The position numbers were made by a program, and so were the translations under genes. From positions 1-6,628 of the forward strand of contig CAIOKL010000073.1 of assembly GCA_903858915.1 (NCBI GenBank): 6,628 nt of DNA, written 5' to 3'. Numbering within the stretch: position 1 is the first letter of the stretch; each line of letters starts with the position of its first letter. This document shows, piece after piece, positions 1 to 6,550 of the stretch. The DNA comes from an uncultured Alphaproteobacteria bacterium. GTDB taxonomy: Bacteria; Pseudomonadota; Alphaproteobacteria; Rickettsiales; UBA1997. The notes under the pieces are model-generated. The model was given only the letters and a program-made list of their open reading frames with translations, made no database searches and was not told where the DNA came from.

Positions 1-1015
1 CTTGGCTTTTATCGATTAAAGCTTGGAGCATCAAGCGTTCAGGCGCAAACCAAAAGCCATTATAAATCAAACTAGCATATTTTGGCATTAATTCATCTTT
101 TAAATGACAAGCCTCGCGATCAAGAGTGATCGATTCAATTGCACGATGCGCCACCAATAAAATCGTGCCTCCCGGCGTTTCGTAAACTCCGCGTGATTTC
201 ATACCAACAAAACGATTTTCAACTAAATCTAAACGACCAATACCATTTTTGCCACCAAGTTCATTGAGTTTAGTAAGAATTTGTGCTGGCGATAATTTTT
301 TACCATCAATCGCGATTGGATCACCTTTAGCAAATTCAATTTCAACAATTGTCGCTTGATTAGGAGCATCTTCAGGACTAACTGTGCGTTGATAAACATA
401 TTCAGGAGCGGGTTGTGCTGGATCTTCCAAAACCTTACCTTCGCTTGAAGTGTGAAGCAAATTGGCATCGACCGAATATGGTGCTTCGCCTTTTTTATCT
501 TTAGCGACGGGAATTTGATTTTTTTCGGCGTAATCGATGAGCTTGGTGCGAGAATTTAAATCCCATTCGCGCCAAGGGGCGATGATTTTGATGTCGGGCT
601 TGTTGGCATAATAACTAAGTTCAAAACGCACTTGATCATTACCTTTGCCAGTGGCTCCGTGAGCGACAGCATCAGCTCCAACCATTTTAGCAATTTCAAT
701 TTGTCTTTTGGCAATTAATGGGCGGGCAATTGAAGTTCCAAGCAAGTAAACGCCTTCATATAGAGCGTTGGCGCGAAACATTGGAAATACATAATTGCTA
801 ACGAATTCTTCACGCAAATCTTCGATAAAAATTTCTTTAACTCCGAGCATTTCGGCTTTTTTGCGTGCGGGTTCGAGCTCTTCACCCTGCCCTAAATCGG
901 CGGTAAAAGTAACAACTTCGCAACCATAATTTTCTTGCAACCATTTTAAAATAACCGAGGTATCAAGACCTCCGGAGTATGCTAAAACAACTTTTTTGAT
1001 TTTATTTTTTGACAT
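1..1015 (-). CDS. argG: Argininosuccinate synthase, C-terminus outside window
   Basis: ATP-dependent ligase joining citrulline and aspartate to argininosuccinate, the penultimate step of arginine synthesis; cytosolic. Translating the minus strand from the ATG at 1015 gives MSKNKIKKVVLAYSGGLDTS, with the family's N-type ATP-pyrophosphatase loop SGGLDTS at residues 14-20. It is followed by FTADLGQGEELEPARKKAE, LLGTSIARPLIAKRQIEIA, AHGATGKGNDQVRFE, APWREWDLNSRTKL, GEAPYSVDANLLHTSSEGK and ELGGKNGIGRLDLVENRFVG, all hallmark ArgG blocks in the right order. The frame stays open to the window edge (338 codons), ending at LMLQALIDKSQ; about 60 of the usual ~400 residues are missing. The start is fixed because the next upstream in-frame codons reach a TAA at 1036-1034 without another ATG. 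No clear Shine-Dalgarno is visible. G+C is clearly higher than in the neighbouring PEPC gene. It lies downstream of and on the same strand as PEPC, 52 bp away. The family assignment is essentially certain; alphaproteobacterial affinity is from memory of family sequences. Confidence 0.97.
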   Translation of the reverse strand, partial: MSKNKIKKVVLAYSGGLDTSVILKWLQENYGCEVVTFTADLGQGEELEPARKKAEMLGVKEIFIEDLREEFVSNYVFPMFRANALYEGVYLLGTSIARPLIAKRQIEIAKMVGADAVAHGATGKGNDQVRFELSYYANKPDIKIIAPWREWDLNSRTKLIDYAEKNQIPVAKDKKGEAPYSVDANLLHTSSEGKVLEDPAQPAPEYVYQRTVSPEDAPNQATIVEIEFAKGDPIAIDGKKLSPAQILTKLNELGGKNGIGRLDLVENRFVGMKSRGVYETPGGTILLVAHRAIESITLDREACHLKDELMPKYASLIYNGFWFAPERLMLQALIDKSQ

Positions 1016-1034
1016 ATTTTGTATCTTATTTTTT

Positions 1035-1056
1035 TATTTTTTAGCGAATAAAAATA
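1035..1056. repeat. Small AT hairpin, possible relic of the 3'-end repeat
   Basis: In the 52-bp gap between the PEPC stop and the argG start, TATTTTT (1035-1041) and AAAAATA (1050-1056) form a 7-bp inverted repeat around an eight-base loop TAGCGAAT. With its T/A-rich arms it could be a weak terminator, but the stem has no G-C pairs. The string TATTTTTTAGCGAATAA (1035-1051) matches the right arm of the hairpin repeat at 6598-6613 except for one extra T, so it may be a decayed copy. No convincing -35/-10 pair for argG was found in the gap; co-transcription with PEPC is possible. Confidence 0.35.
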
Positions 1057-1067
1057 TTAGAACTTAT

Positions 1068-2801
1068 TTAAAAATACAAGCTTTTATCAGAAATTTTTTC
1101 AAGAAAATTATGAACTTCGTGAGAATCTTTTTTAAAAGAAGTGAAAATCATTGCCATTGTAAGCGGTGCATTAAAAATAATATTATTAGCGATATAAGAA
1201 TTATGAATAATTTTTAAATCCAAATCATCTAATATTTTTTGTGAATTTTGGTTTAAAAAGCTTGTAAAAGTTGATTCGGCGAACTTTGTTAAAATCGCTT
1301 CATTTTCATAATATTTAATTTCATTCGCTAAATTTGCGCTATAAATTTCTAAAATTTTATTAAGATCATAACGCTCGTAATCAAGCTCCAAATCTTGATT
1401 GAAGATTGATTTTGCAATATTTTTTCCGACTTCAAAAATATAAAAATCTAAAAAAGCCATGGTGCTTTTTTGACGATTTTTTAACGATAAATTTTGCATT
1501 TTTTTATCATCGTGAAAAATTTTTGATAATTTTATTATTTCTTCGATTGGTGGTCGCTCCATGTCCAGCAACATTCGCCAAGCATAATTTATATCAACCA
1601 TTTTTAAAGCAATTATTTGATTTCTAACAAAATCACGAAACAAATTATTGTGCAAATAAAGATCTAATAAAATTTTAGAACCATGTTTTTTAATAATGTG
1701 ATTAAAAGCCTCGTGCAAGCCGAGAAACATTATGGCAAAGGTTCCGGTGTGAGCGATGGTTCGATCCAAAGTTATCGCCCTAGTTTCAAAAATATTAAAT
1801 TTCGAAATATTCTCCAACAAATCGCAATATTTAACTGGAGGCACGATGGTTTGTTGTTTTGCACCGCGTTTTAATGGACGCGAACTAAGATTTCCTAGTG
1901 CTACTCCGAGGCGGTTTGAATTAAAAAATAATTCGTTAAAAAATTGATTAGAAAAATATTTTTTTTGATAAGATTTAATTGCTTCGTCACTAAATTCTTG
2001 ACGAATTTTATAATATTTTGAATTGTCAGTTTTGGATTTTTCAAACAATGCCGAAACCTTCAGCGAAGCGCACAAATTATGCAACGCAAAATTTTCAATT
2101 GTATTTTGCGCGATACTTAATGAACCAAATAAAATTTGTTGTTGTTGCCCTTGAATCGTTGTAATTGCTGGCTCAAGACGCAAATTTTTCGCCTTCATTT
2201 CCTTGGCAATTTCTAAAATTGAGTTAGCTTGGCGATTAGCAATTTCATCAAAACGACCGCCACCCCTTTGAAGCGCGTAACCGCCACCATTAAAAACATA
2301 AATTTCTAAATTTAAATTATGTTTTTCAAGAGCAATTTTCTTTAACATTAAAATTTCTCCCGAAGCTCTGTCTTGATAATAATCAACCGCAATTCCCCCT
2401 ACTCTGGCGGTATCGCTTTTGGCAATCATGGCAATTAATTTTTTAGCTCTTTGTAAATAATTTTGATAAATTTTATCGGCAATTAATTGTTGTTGAATTG
2501 CAAAAATATTTTTTAAATCCTCAACCGATTCCGACAAAGTTACGATGTGAATTGCGTGATTTTTAATCTGAAAATTTTTGGTAATTTTCAGTAAAAATAA
2601 AACCATCAAAACTTGACTAACGGTTTGATGATTTGAAATAATAAATTTATCAATAAAAAGTGGGTTTTTATTTACAACTAGAAGCCTTTTAACAATTTCA
2701 TTATTATGATTTTTTTGCAATAAAAATTTGTTGATTTTATCAATCAAAATTTCATTTTCTAAAAATTTATGCAAGATTTTAATTTTATTTTTTTTCATCA
2801 T
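1068..2801 (-). CDS. ppc: PEP carboxylase, C-terminal catalytic part (split, divergent)
   Basis: This frame (577 residues, ATGATG start at 2801) matches the C-terminal two thirds of PEPC, which carboxylates phosphoenolpyruvate with bicarbonate to oxaloacetate. In order: FIISNHQTVSQVL (residues 53-65) for the family's YVISMAxxxSDVL; VTLSESVEDL (87-96) for APLFETLDDL, keeping the metal-ligand Glu (E91); MIAKSDTARVGG (125-136) for MIGYSDSAKDAG, keeping the ligand Asp (D130) but with Arg for the conserved Lys; VFNGGGYALQRGGG (169-182) for the FHGRGGxxGRGG loop, keeping only the second Arg (R179); and SSRPLKR (306-312) for SRPAKR. The usual C-terminal NTG is absent; the protein ends KISDKSLYF. The N-terminal third is in the preceding frame, which this one overlaps by 17 bp. 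No Shine-Dalgarno precedes the ATG, so efficient independent translation is doubtful. The long intact frame argues against old decay. Family membership is firm; PEPC activity is uncertain. Confidence 0.85.
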   Translation of the reverse strand: MMKKNKIKILHKFLENEILIDKINKFLLQKNHNNEIVKRLLVVNKNPLFIDKFIISNHQTVSQVLMVLFLLKITKNFQIKNHAIHIVTLSESVEDLKNIFAIQQQLIADKIYQNYLQRAKKLIAMIAKSDTARVGGIAVDYYQDRASGEILMLKKIALEKHNLNLEIYVFNGGGYALQRGGGRFDEIANRQANSILEIAKEMKAKNLRLEPAITTIQGQQQQILFGSLSIAQNTIENFALHNLCASLKVSALFEKSKTDNSKYYKIRQEFSDEAIKSYQKKYFSNQFFNELFFNSNRLGVALGNLSSRPLKRGAKQQTIVPPVKYCDLLENISKFNIFETRAITLDRTIAHTGTFAIMFLGLHEAFNHIIKKHGSKILLDLYLHNNLFRDFVRNQIIALKMVDINYAWRMLLDMERPPIEEIIKLSKIFHDDKKMQNLSLKNRQKSTMAFLDFYIFEVGKNIAKSIFNQDLELDYERYDLNKILEIYSANLANEIKYYENEAILTKFAESTFTSFLNQNSQKILDDLDLKIIHNSYIANNIIFNAPLTMAMIFTSFKKDSHEVHNFLEKISDKSLYF

Positions 2802-2831
2802 TTTTAAGAAAAAATTTATGTTTAAAAATGT
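2785..2831 (-). other. Frame junction of split ppc with A8 run
   Basis: On the coding strand the upstream frame reads GAT GAA AAA AAA TAA (stop 2787-2785), and the downstream frame reads ATG ATG AAA AAA AAT AAA starting at 2801. Both frames are open between about 2831 (after a TAG at 2834-2832 in the downstream frame) and 2788. The run of eight A lies at 2795-2788; a second run, six T, lies at 2814-2809. Deleting one A, or adding two, joins the halves as DEKNKIKILHKF with no stop. The join could reflect a sequencing or assembly error, a recent frameshift mutation, or polymerase slippage that makes some in-frame mRNA. Confidence 0.85.
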
Positions 2832-3753
2832 CTAAAATTTCCGCCACTGCATTTTCAATATCTTTAGCATCATGCCTCAAATCAATTTTCGATTCCAGTT
2901 TAAATTTTTTTATTCTTTCAATGCCATTTTGTAAAATTTCTGCGGTGATATTTGGATTGCCATCGCCATCTCCGCCATGGCTCCAAAGCGCAGTTTCGCA
3001 AATTTTTTCTGGCAAAAATAATTTATTTTTATATGGCGAATTTTCGATTTCTAATTGTAGTTTTTGGCGCAGTTTTTGATTGGCAATTTTAATATTTTTT
3101 ATCGCCAATTCACATTCGATCATCTCATCTAAGCTTGATTTTTTTTTGCTGGTTATCGAACATTTCAAAATTTTTTTTAAATTATTTTGAAGATTTTTAA
3201 AATTCAGAGTTTTTTTATCGGAAATTATTTCATCAAATTCATATCCGAGAGCTGTATATTCTAGGCTTGCTGGGTTTGTTGGGTGAGGCGTTAAACTAAA
3301 AAATGCTTTAAAGTTTTTCGTTAAAAAATCCTGCAAAATTTCTGGTTTTATTTTATTTTCAAAAGCTTTTTTTAATAATTCGCTAAATGAAAATTGTTCA
3401 TCTTTTGCTTCAATTTTATAACAAGAGATTATGTCGTTTAGCGCTGATTTTCTAGATCTTCGCAACACTTCTTGTAGCTTAGATTCTAGCTCTAAGATTT
3501 GTAAAAATAATTTTTTATCTTCCTTGATTTCATTGTAAAATTTTTCAACTTCCGCATCTTTTTGTTTAGAATTAATCTTTTTTTTGATCCTTTGTAATTC
3601 TAAAAATTTTAATTTGACTTCTTTATCAAATTCATTCAAATCGACCAAAGAATATATAAAATCTAGTTTAATCGCTTCTTGGATTTGAGTTAAATATTGA
3701 TATTTTCTTGAATTTTTCTCTAAATATTTAATGTTATTTAGCCCCTTGACCAT
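2785..3753 (-). CDS. ppc: PEP carboxylase, N-terminal part (split)
   Basis: This frame (322 residues, ATG at 3753) carries the N-terminal part of PEPC. SLTPHPTNP (residues 153-161) corresponds to the family's LTAHPTE block with the catalytic His (H157). SHGGDGDGNPNIT (258-270) corresponds to the MGGDRDGNPNVT signature, with Gly in place of the signature Arg. SKIDLRHDAKDIENAVAEI (288-306) resembles the RIDIRQESTRHTEALGEL block that carries a PEP-binding Arg (R293 here). Between those last two blocks there are only about 20 residues where E. coli PEPC, recalled from memory, has about 135, so a helical section of roughly 110 residues is missing. Residues 45-100 are highly charged and probably coiled or helical. 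The frame ends at a TAA straight after an A8 run, inside the start of the C-terminal frame. A good promoter lies at 3774-3802; no Shine-Dalgarno is evident. Confidence 0.85.
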   Translation of the reverse strand: MVKGLNNIKYLEKNSRKYQYLTQIQEAIKLDFIYSLVDLNEFDKEVKLKFLELQRIKKKINSKQKDAEVEKFYNEIKEDKKLFLQILELESKLQEVLRRSRKSALNDIISCYKIEAKDEQFSFSELLKKAFENKIKPEILQDFLTKNFKAFFSLTPHPTNPASLEYTALGYEFDEIISDKKTLNFKNLQNNLKKILKCSITSKKKSSLDEMIECELAIKNIKIANQKLRQKLQLEIENSPYKNKLFLPEKICETALWSHGGDGDGNPNITAEILQNGIERIKKFKLESKIDLRHDAKDIENAVAEILDIFKHKFFLKNDEKK

Positions 3754-3774
3754 AGAATTAATTGACTTTATAAA
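3746..3774 (+). promoter_or_regulatory. Promoter for the GNAT-yihY-folC operon
   Basis: TTGACC (3746-3751) and TATAAA (3769-3774) are separated by exactly 17 bp on the plus strand, a strong sigma70-type match. Transcription would begin near 3781, leaving a leader of about 30 nt before the ATG at 3811. The -35 box overlaps the first codons of the divergent PEPC gene. Prediction by eye in AT-rich DNA, where -10 matches are common; the TTGACC plus correct spacing raises confidence. Confidence 0.55.
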
Positions 3775-3802
3775 TAATATTCTTTTAAAACCTAATTATC
3801 AA
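3774..3802 (-). promoter_or_regulatory. Promoter for the ppc frames
   Basis: Read on the minus strand, TTGATA (3802-3797) and TATTAT (3779-3774) are separated by exactly 17 bp. The ATG at 3753 would follow a leader of about 15 nt. The -10 box abuts the -10 box of the opposite promoter, sharing base 3774, so the two promoters are back to back and probably cannot be fully occupied together. Visual prediction. Confidence 0.55.
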
Positions 3803-3810
3803 TCATCAAA

Positions 3811-4233
3811 ATGCAATTAAAAACATTATTATCTAAGTTAGACATCGCAAAATATTGTAAAAACGCACAACAACGACTTGATTTTAATTCAACAAATTTA
3901 ATTGATGATGTCTTTGAAAAAATTCAAAAAAATTATCACATTGCGTTGGTTTTTGACGAAAAAAATCAAGAGATTATCGGAACAATTGTTTGCAAAATTG
4001 ATCATGATTTTTTTTCCAATAAAACCTGCGAAATCTTTGATTTTCATGTAGTCGAAGGCATTAATGAACACGCAATTATGCAACTTTTAAATGACTGGTT
4101 AAAAAATATTTGTTGCCAATTTTTATGTAAAAAAATAATTTTTACATCGCTTACAAAAAATAAACTTGAACATAAATTATTTTTATCGGAAAAATTTATT
4201 TTAGAAAAATTTACATTCATCAAAGAACTTTAA
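3811..4233 (+). CDS. GNAT-like small protein, function unknown
   Basis: A 140-residue cytosolic protein with no signal or membrane segment. Its secondary-structure pattern fits the GCN5-related N-acetyltransferase fold: strands HIALVFDEK (43-51), EIIGTIVCKID (54-64) and TCEIFDFHVV (72-81), a helix EHAIMQLLNDWLKNI (86-100), a strand KKIIFTS (107-113), then NKLEHKLFLSEKFILE (117-132), which resembles the family's N-x-x-A-x-x-x-FYEKxGF end. The acetyl-CoA pyrophosphate loop (R/Q-x-x-G-x-G/A), expected around residues 80-88, is not evident (VEGINEHA), so enzymatic activity is uncertain. It may be a divergent or inactive member. The ATG is the first after the predicted transcription start; there is no obvious Shine-Dalgarno. 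It is 14 bp upstream of the yihY-family gene and is probably the first gene of a three-gene operon ending with folC. Codon use is extremely AT-rich, like the neighbours. That it is a real gene is likely; its family is tentative. Confidence 0.7.
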   Translation: MQLKTLLSKLDIAKYCKNAQQRLDFNSTNLIDDVFEKIQKNYHIALVFDEKNQEIIGTIVCKIDHDFFSNKTCEIFDFHVVEGINEHAIMQLLNDWLKNICCQFLCKKIIFTSLTKNKLEHKLFLSEKFILEKFTFIKEL

Positions 4234-4247
4234 ATTGGGCCTAAAGA

Positions 4248-5147
4248 ATGCCAAAAAAATCTCGTTCAAAAATAAATTATTACTTTCATAAATATTTTTT
4301 AATACCCATTAAAATATTTCACAAATCATTGCTCGACACCATTCGCCACGATGGAATCGAACATTCTGGATATTTGGCTTTTTTAAGTATTTTATCTTTT
4401 TTTCCATCGCTAATTTTCTTAATTGCGGTGATCGGAATTTTTGGAGAATCAAAAATTGGTACCGATTTTTTGCATGAATTAATTTCAAGCTTACCCAATG
4501 AAATGTCGCGCGGTCTTACTCCACGAATTAACGAAATAATTTCTGGACCGAGCGACGGATATTTAACAATCGCCATCATCGGCGTAATTTGGACGGCATC
4601 ATCTTCGGTCGAAGGCTGTCGTACAATTCTCAATCGCGCCTACCGCGTTGCCTTTCCACCGCCATATATTTTACGCAGATTAGTAAGTATTTTTGAATTT
4701 TTTATAATAATTTTCGTGATACTTAGCGGTATTTTAATATTCGTAGTCGTTCCGGTTATTCTTAAATATTTTGAAAAACAATTTTCGGTAAAACTCGCTA
4801 TTGATTATGACTTTTTTTACCTACGGCAAGTTGCGCTCTTCATGATTTTAACCATTTCAACTTCAGTGCTTTATTACGCACTTCCCAATGTTAAACAAAA
4901 AATTTCGCAAACTCTTCCAGGATCAATTTTAGCGGTGATTTTATGGATAACTTTAGTAAATTTTTTCTCACTTTATTTAGAAAATTTTGATCAAATGAAT
5001 TTTGTTTACGGCTCTATCGCTGGAATTATTGCCTCTCTAATGTTTTTTTATTTGATAAGTTTAGTTTTTATTTTTGGCGCTGAATTCAATTATAATTTTC
5101 ATCGTGTTTATCAAATTTTCTTGAAACCTAAAAAAATTATTTCGTGA
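4248..5147 (+). CDS. YihY/BrkB-family inner-membrane protein (UPF0761)
   Basis: A 299-residue polytopic membrane protein of the YihY/virulence-factor BrkB family, once mislabelled ribonuclease BN; its molecular role is not established. A basic N-terminus (KKSRSK) precedes HDGIEHSGYLAFLSILSFFPSLIFLIAV, where the family's first segment with its conserved A-[YF]-x-x-[LF]-S-[LI]-FP pattern sits. I count six hydrophobic segments near residues 42-64, 104-120, 149-172, 193-212, 222-245 and 251-278. The family's other hallmarks are present: the YALPNVK loop (210-216), LPGSILAVILW (223-233) and the closing YGSIAGIIASLMFFYLISL...GAEFN (254-281). Length is normal for the family. The ATG lies 14 bp after the GNAT-like gene; the leader CTAAAGA is at best a weak ribosome site. 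Its stop codon TGA overlaps the GTG start of folC (GTGA), indicating translational coupling. The C-terminus ends in a basic tail (KPKK). Confidence 0.93.
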   Translation: MPKKSRSKINYYFHKYFLIPIKIFHKSLLDTIRHDGIEHSGYLAFLSILSFFPSLIFLIAVIGIFGESKIGTDFLHELISSLPNEMSRGLTPRINEIISGPSDGYLTIAIIGVIWTASSSVEGCRTILNRAYRVAFPPPYILRRLVSIFEFFIIIFVILSGILIFVVVPVILKYFEKQFSVKLAIDYDFFYLRQVALFMILTISTSVLYYALPNVKQKISQTLPGSILAVILWITLVNFFSLYLENFDQMNFVYGSIAGIIASLMFFYLISLVFIFGAEFNYNFHRVYQIFLKPKKIIS

Positions 5148-6403
5148 AGCTTCCAAAGTGGCCAGATCCACATTATTTTCATCACATAAATCTTGGCTTA
5201 GAACGCATTTTAGAGTTACTAAAAAGGCTTGATAATCCACATTTAAAAATGCCCCCGATCATTCATATTGCTGGCACAAACGGCAAGGGTTCAACCTTAG
5301 CGTTTTTAAAAAATATTTTTCAAGAAGCCGATTACAAAGTTCATCGCTACACCTCGCCTCACTTAGTTGAATTTAACGAAAGAATTGAAATTTGTGGTAA
5401 AAAAATTGACGATGTTTTTTTAAATGAAGTTTTAGAAAAATGTCGCGAAGCTTGTGAAATAAGCCCGAAAATTGATATTACATTTTTTGAAGCAACGACC
5501 GCGTGCGCTTTTTTAGCATTCAGCCAAGTCAAAGCCGACATTTTGTTGCTAGAAACTGGCATGGGCGGAGAATTTGACGCCACAAATGTCGTACCTAAAG
5601 TTTTATGCTCAATAATTACTCCAATCGCATTTGATCATCAAGAATTTTTGGGGTCAACGCTTGAAAAAATTGCCGAAGCAAAAGCTGGAATTATCAAGAA
5701 AAATTGCCCTATAATTTGTGCGAATCAAAACCCGCAAGTCCTTGACTTAATTATCTCAAAAGCCTCAAATCTCAACGCAGAATTTGTTAATTCTAAAGTT
5801 TTTTTTGAGTCATTAAATTTTGATTTTAAGACGATAAAAATTCCACTAAATGGTTCGCATCAAATTGAAAATGCGCAATTGGCGGTTAGTTGCGCAAAGC
5901 ATCAAAATCTTTTTAAAATTAGCGATGAAAATATTAAAAATGGCATTGAAAAAACTCGCTGGAAAGCTCGTTTAGAAAAAATTGAAGATGGAATTTTTGC
6001 CGAAAAACTTCCGCAAAATTTTCAACTTTATCTTGATGGAAGCCATAATCCACAAGGCGCCACAACCATTGCCGAATTTTTAGAAAATTTTCCTCATCAT
6101 TCAAAAATCATAATTTTTCAAATGCTTAAAGATAAAAATTGTGAAGAATTTTTAAAAATTATTGGAGATAAAATTGATAAATTATTAATTTGTAAAATTG
6201 CCTCCGATTCAAGATTCAGAAGCCCTCACAACATTTTAGAAATCGCTGAAAATCTTCAAATTAATTCTTCAATAATTGAAAATTTTCCCGATGGTTTTGA
6301 AAAAATTAAAGAAGAATTTTCTTCGCAAGAAGGCATTATTTTAATATGTGGATCACTCTATTTCGCCTCGGAATTTTTGATTGAAAATCAAGGCTCTAAC
6401 TAA
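5144..6403 (+). CDS. folC: Dihydrofolate/folylpolyglutamate synthase
   Basis: An ATP-dependent Mur-ligase-fold enzyme that adds glutamate to dihydropteroate and to reduced folates; cytosolic. The 419 residues show every family block in order: the N-terminal INLGLERILELLKRLDNP (15-32), the P-loop HIAGTNGKGST (41-51), YTSPHLVEFNERI (69-81), ETGMGGEFDATN (137-148), TPIAFDHQEFLGSTLEKIA (159-177), AEAKAGIIK (177-185) with the lysine (K180) that is carbamylated in Mur ligases, HQIENAQLA (239-247), RWKARLEKI (272-280), LYLDGSHNPQGA (295-306) and the C-terminal CGSLYFASE (402-410). Length is normal. The GTG start at 5144 is supported because the conserved N-terminal block begins about 15 residues in and because GTGA overlaps the yihY stop. 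One oddity: Glu143 stands where the family motif GG[R]xDATN usually has Arg. It closes the operon; a hairpin terminator begins about 10 bp after its stop. Confidence 0.96.
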   Translation: MKLPKWPDPHYFHHINLGLERILELLKRLDNPHLKMPPIIHIAGTNGKGSTLAFLKNIFQEADYKVHRYTSPHLVEFNERIEICGKKIDDVFLNEVLEKCREACEISPKIDITFFEATTACAFLAFSQVKADILLLETGMGGEFDATNVVPKVLCSIITPIAFDHQEFLGSTLEKIAEAKAGIIKKNCPIICANQNPQVLDLIISKASNLNAEFVNSKVFFESLNFDFKTIKIPLNGSHQIENAQLAVSCAKHQNLFKISDENIKNGIEKTRWKARLEKIEDGIFAEKLPQNFQLYLDGSHNPQGATTIAEFLENFPHHSKIIIFQMLKDKNCEEFLKIIGDKIDKLLICKIASDSRFRSPHNILEIAENLQINSSIIENFPDGFEKIKEEFSSQEGIILICGSLYFASEFLIENQGSN

Positions 6404-6411
6404 CCCTTGAG

Positions 6412-6475
6412 GGTTCTTCGCGTTAAAAAAATAGCCTAAACGGCTATTTTTAGCGAAGAGCGGGATAATGAGCGA
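6412..6475. repeat. Hairpin repeat, copy 1
   Basis: This 64-nt stretch matches 6565-6628 without gaps (offset 153) at all but seven positions; the central 38 nt (6420-6457) differ at one base only. It includes the folC terminator hairpin and continues through CGGGAT (6461-6466) to GAGCGA. The outer stem G-TTCTTCGC (6413-6421) pairs with GCGAAGAGC (6453-6461) over 9 bp with one T-G wobble. Confidence 0.85.
6416..6458 (+). terminator. Rho-independent terminator after folC (bidirectional)
   Basis: A 10-bp perfect stem AAAAATAGCC (6427-6436) / GGCTATTTTT (6442-6451) with loop TAAAC, the right arm supplying the T run, lies 24 bp after the folC stop. An outer stem CTTCGC (6416-6421) / GCGAAG (6453-6458) lengthens it. 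On the minus strand the left arm gives a run of seven T, so it could also stop transcription from the right. A small hairpin AACCC-TTGA-GGGTT (6402-6415) overlaps the folC stop and competes for the GGTT used by the outer stem. Confidence 0.8.
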
Positions 6476-6489
6476 AGCGAAGCAATCCC
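6462..6489. repeat. GCGAAGC-rich intergenic repeat element
   Basis: GGGAT (6462-6466) and ATCCC (6485-6489) form inverted ends around AATGAGCGAAGCGAAGCA, which contains tandem GCGAA units. The core AGCGAAGCGAAGCAATCCC resembles the dispersed AATGAGCGAAGCGAAGCAATCC-type repeats that I recall from Rickettsia-related and other bacterial genomes. A degenerate version, AGCGACGAAGCCTTGCG, lies at 6537-6553. The stretch 6490-6536 between them shows nothing I can name. No coding frame here is convincing. Confidence 0.55.
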
Positions 6490-6550
6490 TGGGGCGAGTC
6501 GTCTTCGAAATCAAAATGAAATTTTCAATTGAGAAAAGCGACGAAGCCTT

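Noticed and set aside
996..1217. Plus-strand open frame of 73 codons over the ppc/argG boundary
   Set aside because: Low-complexity Phe/Ile/Asn/Lys-rich peptide antisense to the ppc 3' end, with no family resemblance.
2785..2801. Programmed -1 ribosomal frameshift on A AAA AAA joining the ppc halves
   Set aside because: The halves are offset by +1 (or -2). A -1 slip reads into the third frame, which meets a TAG about ten codons later.
2828..3079. Plus-strand open frame of 83 codons
   Set aside because: Lies wholly antisense to conserved PEPC coding sequence (GGDGDGNPN block); a shadow frame.
4319..4633. Minus-strand open frame of 104 codons
   Set aside because: Entirely antisense to the conserved first half of the YihY-family gene, with no promoter or recognisable domain.
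3811..5147. Toxin-antitoxin pair or defence module (small GNAT protein plus membrane protein)
   Set aside because: GNAT toxins pair with a small DNA-binding antitoxin, which is absent, and the membrane protein is a normal full-length YihY/BrkB homologue coupled to folC.
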